Assembly: GCA_017995215.1 (NCBI GenBank)
Contig: JAGOJH010000021.1
Location: forward strand, 1 to 37,513
Length of the DNA stretch: 37,513 nucleotides
Direction: 5' to 3'
Source of the DNA: Thermoclostridium sp.
GTDB lineage: Bacteria > Bacillota > Clostridia > DSM-8532
Made by a program: the position numbers and the translations under genes. A model generated the notes under the pieces. That model saw only the letters and a program-made list of their open reading frames with translations. It was not told the origin of the DNA and made no database searches. Shown one piece after another: positions 34,327 through 37,513 of this stretch. Every line of letters starts with the position of its first letter. Position 1 is the first letter of the stretch.

Positions 34327-35514
34327 ATGGATAAGAAGATTATTTATTTTGATCATGCGGCAACCACCTATGTGAAGCCGGAAGTATTTGATGCTATGAA
34401 ACCATGGTTCACCGAGCTTTACGGGAATCCATCCTCCATATATTCGTTGGGACGCGAAAGCAAAAAGGCTATTGAAGAAGCCCGGGCACAGATTGCCTGG
34501 TGCCTGAATGCCCACCCCACCGAGGTTTATTTCACAGGCTCGGGCACTGAAGCCGATAATTGGGCCATCAAGGGCGTTGCCTATGCCAATCGGAAAAAGG
34601 GCAAGCATCTGATCACATCGGTCATCGAGCACCATGCGGTTCTTGAAGCCTTCGAGTATTTACGCAAGGAAGGCTTTGAGGTCACTTACCTGCCGGTGGA
34701 TGAGAACGGTCTTATTAATCCGGAAGAGTTAAAAAAGGCAATCAGGCCCGACACCACCCTGGTTAGCATTATGTTCGCCAATAATGAAATAGGTACCGTT
34801 CAGCCCATTCAAAAGCTGGCTGCCATCGCGCATGAGAGGGGTTCAATTTTTCATACCGATGCTGTGCAGGCAATGGGGAATATTAGGGTGAACGTCAAAG
34901 ATTTGGGTGTGGATCTGTTGTCCATGTCTGCCCATAAGTTTTATGGGCCAAAGGGCGTTGGTGCACTTTATGTGAAAAAAGGTGTTAAACTTGATAATTT
35001 CATGCACGGCGGTGCACAAGAAAGAAACAAACGGGCGGGAACCGAAAATGTTCCTGGCGTCATCGGGCTTGCCACTGCGTTAAAACTGGCAACTGACAAC
35101 CTGGAGGCTTACAACAGCCACTTGCAGACACTCAGTAACCGTTTGATTGATAAAGTGCTGGAAAGAATTCCTTACGTCCGGCTAAACGGTGACAGAAAAC
35201 AGCGTCTTCCTGGCAATGTGAACCTCTCGTTCCGTTTTGTCGAAGGGGAGTCCCTGCTACTGATGCTGGACATGAAGGGAATACAGGCATCGAGTGGTTC
35301 CGCATGTACTTCGGGTTCTCTCGACCCGTCCCATGTTCTGCTGGCAATCGGTTTGCCTCATGAAATTGCTCATGGCTCCCTGAGAATTACCTTTGGAGAA
35401 AAAAACACCGAAGAAGAAGTGGATTTTTTAATTAATAACCTGGAAGAGATTGTGGGGAAGCTTAGAAAGATGTCCCCTTTATATGAAGATTTCGTGAAAC
35501 AGGATAGAAAGTGA
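34327..35514 (+). CDS. iscS: Cysteine desulfurase (IscS/NifS)
   Basis: A 395-residue PLP enzyme turning cysteine into alanine and enzyme-bound persulfide. Marks: IIYFDHAATTYVKPEV, ELYGNPSSIYSLGRESKKAI, TSVIEHHAVLE (His stacking on PLP), IFHTDAVQAMG, PLP lysine K204 in MSAHKFYGPKG, and the persulfide cysteine C327 in SSGSACTSGSLDPSHVL, in the long flexible loop of group I enzymes. The start is ATG 34327 after GAGGTG, matching the family's MDKKIIYFD; an upstream in-frame ATG at 34258 has poor spacing. It overlaps the iscU frame and feeds sulfur to IscU and, in this operon, MnmA. Confidence 0.94.
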   Translation: MDKKIIYFDHAATTYVKPEVFDAMKPWFTELYGNPSSIYSLGRESKKAIEEARAQIAWCLNAHPTEVYFTGSGTEADNWAIKGVAYANRKKGKHLITSVIEHHAVLEAFEYLRKEGFEVTYLPVDENGLINPEELKKAIRPDTTLVSIMFANNEIGTVQPIQKLAAIAHERGSIFHTDAVQAMGNIRVNVKDLGVDLLSMSAHKFYGPKGVGALYVKKGVKLDNFMHGGAQERNKRAGTENVPGVIGLATALKLATDNLEAYNSHLQTLSNRLIDKVLERIPYVRLNGDRKQRLPGNVNLSFRFVEGESLLLMLDMKGIQASSGSACTSGSLDPSHVLLAIGLPHEIAHGSLRITFGEKNTEEEVDFLINNLEEIVGKLRKMSPLYEDFVKQDRK

Positions 35515-35525
35515 GGCTGGTCCAA

Positions 35526-35960
35526 ATGTATAGTGAAAAAGTAATGGATCATTTTTCAAACCCGCGGAATGTGGGGGAAATAGAGAACGCGGATGGGGTT
35601 GGCCTGGTAGGAAACGCCAAATGCGGCGACATCATGAAGGTCTATCTGAAGATAGAAAACGATGTTATTGTTGATGTAAAGTTTAAAACCTTTGGCTGTG
35701 GTGCCGCTGTTGCCACCAGCAGCATGGCCACAGAGCTGATCAAGGGAAAGACCGTGGAAGAAGCGTCCAAGCTTACAAACAAGGCTGTTGCTGAAGCATT
35801 GGACGGTCTGCCGCCGGTAAAGATGCATTGCTCGCTTCTGGCAGAAGAAGCCGTCGCTGCGGCTTTGGATGACTACAGGAAGAAGAATGGCCTTCAGGTT
35901 TCCACTGCAGCGGAATGTCAGGGCTGCTGCGGAAAATGCGGAGAAACCCGAGAGGAATAG
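35526..35960 (+). CDS. iscU: IscU/NifU-like Fe-S scaffold with Cys-rich tail
   Basis: A 144-residue scaffold on which [2Fe-2S]/[4Fe-4S] clusters are assembled. It begins MYSEKVMDHFSNPRNVGEIE and keeps the three cluster cysteines: NAKCGDIM, TFGCGAAVATSS and KMHCSLLAEEA. The last 15 residues add ECQGCCGKCGE, four more cysteines that normal IscU does not have. The frame can also start at GTG 35511, overlapping the iscS stop; I prefer ATG 35526 because it gives the family's N-terminus and GAGG lies about 10 bases upstream. Translation is coupled or nearly so to iscS. Confidence 0.93.
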   Translation: MYSEKVMDHFSNPRNVGEIENADGVGLVGNAKCGDIMKVYLKIENDVIVDVKFKTFGCGAAVATSSMATELIKGKTVEEASKLTNKAVAEALDGLPPVKMHCSLLAEEAVAAALDDYRKKNGLQVSTAAECQGCCGKCGETREE

Positions 35961-35988
35961 AACTCTTTTGCTTGAAGGAGACCTGCCC

Positions 35989-36606
35989 ATGAGACTGTTT
36001 TATGCCATCGAGCTGGATGACAGCACCAGGGGGCTTCTTGCTGACAACCTGAACAAGCTGAAGCCAAAGGCGGTTCGGGCAAATTTTACCCGTGCCGAAA
36101 ACCTGCATTTGACACTTCGGTTCATGGGCGAAATTGAAACCGGCCACGTGGTGGTTCTAAAAAAAATTCTCGATTATATTGCCGGCAGGTTTTCAGCCTT
36201 CTGTCTCGAGCTGGCCGCTCCCGGGGTTTTTGAACGAGGACATAAATCCATTGTCTGGTGGGGGCTGAAAGGTAATGAGCAGCTGAACGACCTTCAAAGT
36301 GCTTTGGAGCAGGAAATCAGGCTGAACGGTTTCACTGCTGAAAGCAAACCATACAGCCCGCATATCACGCTGGCAAGAGAATTTGTTTCACAGGACAGCA
36401 TAGTAAATGTGATAAAGCTGTTGCCAACCTTGAACCATTCATTCCATGTTGGTGCTGTCTCCTTAATGGAGAGCACCCGCCAGGAAGGAAAGCTGAAATA
36501 TTTGTGCCGGTACCGGGCAGAGCTGGGACGCACAATCCCCGGCGCGGACAATGAACCCTCAGCCTTGGGTAAACTGCATAACTTGACGGAAAGGTGGCTT
36601 TCATGA
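35989..36606 (+). CDS. thpR: RNA 2',3'-cyclic phosphodiesterase (ThpR, LigT-like)
   Basis: A 205-residue 2H phosphoesterase. Two HxTx motifs form the active site: HLTLRFMGE (about residue 40) and HITLAREF (about residue 125). The start MRLFYAIELDD is typical of the family. Members open 2',3'-cyclic phosphates to 2'-phosphate on RNA and can ligate tRNA halves in vitro; the in-cell role in bacteria is unclear. GAAGGAG lies 7 bases before ATG 35989. The stop overlaps the mnmA start (ATGA), so it belongs to the sulfur/tRNA operon. Confidence 0.9.
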   Translation: MRLFYAIELDDSTRGLLADNLNKLKPKAVRANFTRAENLHLTLRFMGEIETGHVVVLKKILDYIAGRFSAFCLELAAPGVFERGHKSIVWWGLKGNEQLNDLQSALEQEIRLNGFTAESKPYSPHITLAREFVSQDSIVNVIKLLPTLNHSFHVGAVSLMESTRQEGKLKYLCRYRAELGRTIPGADNEPSALGKLHNLTERWLS

Positions 36607-37513
36607 ACAACAAAGTGATGATAGGCATGAGCGGGGGTGTGGACAGCTCGGTTGCCGCCGCGATACTAAGGCAGGAAGGCTACGATGTGACGGGCGTAAC
36701 GATGAAAATATGGCCTGAGCAGCCGGGAGCAGTTTCGCCCGAGGGTGGGTGCTGCTCCCTTTCTGCCGTGGAAGATGCGCGGCGCGTAGCTTTTCAGCTT
36801 GACATTCCCTATTATGTTTTAAATTTTCAGGATATTTTTGAACAGCGGGTCATACAATATTTTACTGATGAATATCAAAAAGGCCGGACACCAAACCCCT
36901 GTATTGCATGCAACCGATTTGTAAAGTTTGAAGCCCTGCTGAACAAAGCGGTTTCAATGGGAATTGATCACATCGCCACGGGTCATTATGCCAGAATTGA
37001 AAAAGGTGCGTCTTCCGGGCGCATGCTATTGAAGAAATCGGTCACACAGGCAAAGGATCAAACCTATGCGTTATACAACATGACACAGGAGCAGCTGTCA
37101 AGAACGCTGATGCCCATTGGAAAATATGATAAAGATACTGTTAGAAAAATTGCCGCCGAATTGGGTTTTCATATCGCAGATAAACCAGACAGTCAAGAAA
37201 TCTGTTTTATACCCGATAATAATTATGGCGGCTTTATATCTTCGAGAATGAATACCCCTCCCGTAAACGGAAAATTCGTTGATACCAAAGGAAGCGTCCT
37301 TGGAGAACACAAGGGGATCGTTTATTACACTGTTGGGCAAAGAAAAGGCCTTGGGGCGACCTTCGGGAAACCCATGTATGTGGTCAGGATTGATTCCGAT
37401 AGCAACACGGTTGTTCTTGGGCAGGCAGGCGAAGAGTTCTCAATGGGTCTGTTCGCATCCGATTTGAACTGGATTGCCTTTGACAAGCTTCATCATCCCA
37501 TGCAGGTTCGTGC
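36603..37513 (+). CDS. mnmA: tRNA 2-thiouridylase MnmA (partial, runs off the window)
   Basis: The first 303 residues of about 360. MnmA adenylates U34 of Lys, Glu and Gln tRNAs and inserts sulfur from a persulfide relay starting at IscS. PP-loop VMIGMSGGVDSSVAAAILR at the N-terminus; catalytic Cys100 in TPNPCIACNRFVKF and second Cys201 in DSQEICFIPD; KDQTYALYNM and YYTVGQRKGLG are family marks. The gene starts at ATG 36603, overlapping the thpR stop by 4 bases. Co-operonic iscS is the expected sulfur donor; no tusA-E genes are seen, as usual in Gram-positives. Confidence 0.96.
   Translation, partial: MNNKVMIGMSGGVDSSVAAAILRQEGYDVTGVTMKIWPEQPGAVSPEGGCCSLSAVEDARRVAFQLDIPYYVLNFQDIFEQRVIQYFTDEYQKGRTPNPCIACNRFVKFEALLNKAVSMGIDHIATGHYARIEKGASSGRMLLKKSVTQAKDQTYALYNMTQEQLSRTLMPIGKYDKDTVRKIAAELGFHIADKPDSQEICFIPDNNYGGFISSRMNTPPVNGKFVDTKGSVLGEHKGIVYYTVGQRKGLGATFGKPMYVVRIDSDSNTVVLGQAGEEFSMGLFASDLNWIAFDKLHHPMQVR

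Overview
The window looks like chromosomal DNA of a low-GC, anaerobic, Gram-positive clostridial bacterium (Bacillota, Clostridia). The signs are a T-box leader, strong AGGAGG ribosome-binding sites, sigma-A promoters of TTGACA/TATAAT type, a clostridial xylose operon, Fe-S oxidoreductases, an S-layer homology remnant, and a nifS/nifU-type cysteine desulfurase operon with mnmA. No rRNA or CRISPR array is visible. There is one tRNA gene (Pro, anticodon CGG).

Layout. (1) 1-4520 is an AT-rich accessory zone of broken genes (5'-truncated methyltransferase, truncated flavodoxin, frameshifted XRE regulator, tail of an FMN-binding domain) around three intact genes: a PAS-GGDEF diguanylate cyclase, a VOC-cytidine deaminase fusion and a GNAT acetyltransferase. 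(2) 4536-8560 holds a DHH phosphoesterase, then a small membrane protein paired with a short SecA paralogue. (3) 8671-10531 is a divergent pair (YdeI/OmdA-like protein and Fe-S aldo/keto reductase) sharing one symmetrical promoter palindrome. (4) 10753-13150 holds a DUF937 protein, a TetR regulator and a CPBP membrane protease. (5) 13273-16558 is a UV-damage endonuclease gene followed 10 bp later by a CrtI-like FAD oxidoreductase. (6) 16609-18046 holds an S-layer homology remnant and a lipoprotein gene with an apparent N-terminal frameshift. (7) 18290-27580 has nearly all its genes on the minus strand: a short AlaRS under an Ala T-box, an orphan hybrid histidine kinase, the C-terminal stump of a large serine recombinase, and a three-gene restriction-modification-like operon (HTH, EcoRI-type adenine methylase, DUF262-HNH nuclease). 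It ends at tRNA-Pro, whose 3' end is duplicated like an attachment site. (8) 27889-32477 is the xylose operon xylB-xylR-xylA with a palindromic operator and two families of degenerate tandem repeats in its gaps. (9) 32866-37513 holds a PDZ membrane protein and the coupled operon iscS-iscU-thpR-mnmA, which links persulfide sulfur to tRNA 2-thiouridine synthesis; mnmA runs off the end.

Best candidate for something new: the HTH / EcoRI-family methylase / DUF262-HNH nuclease operon at 24309-26868. It couples a modification enzyme to a nuclease with the DUF262 (DGQQR) fold better known from modification-dependent systems, and it sits between a recombinase stump and a tRNA attachment-like repeat. 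Other items worth checking are the VOC-CDA fusion, the perfectly symmetrical divergent promoter, the aldo/keto reductase lacking its usual catalytic Tyr and Lys, and the 31-bp tandem repeat that grows out of the end of xylR.

All identifications rest on reading motifs and translations by eye; no database search was possible.
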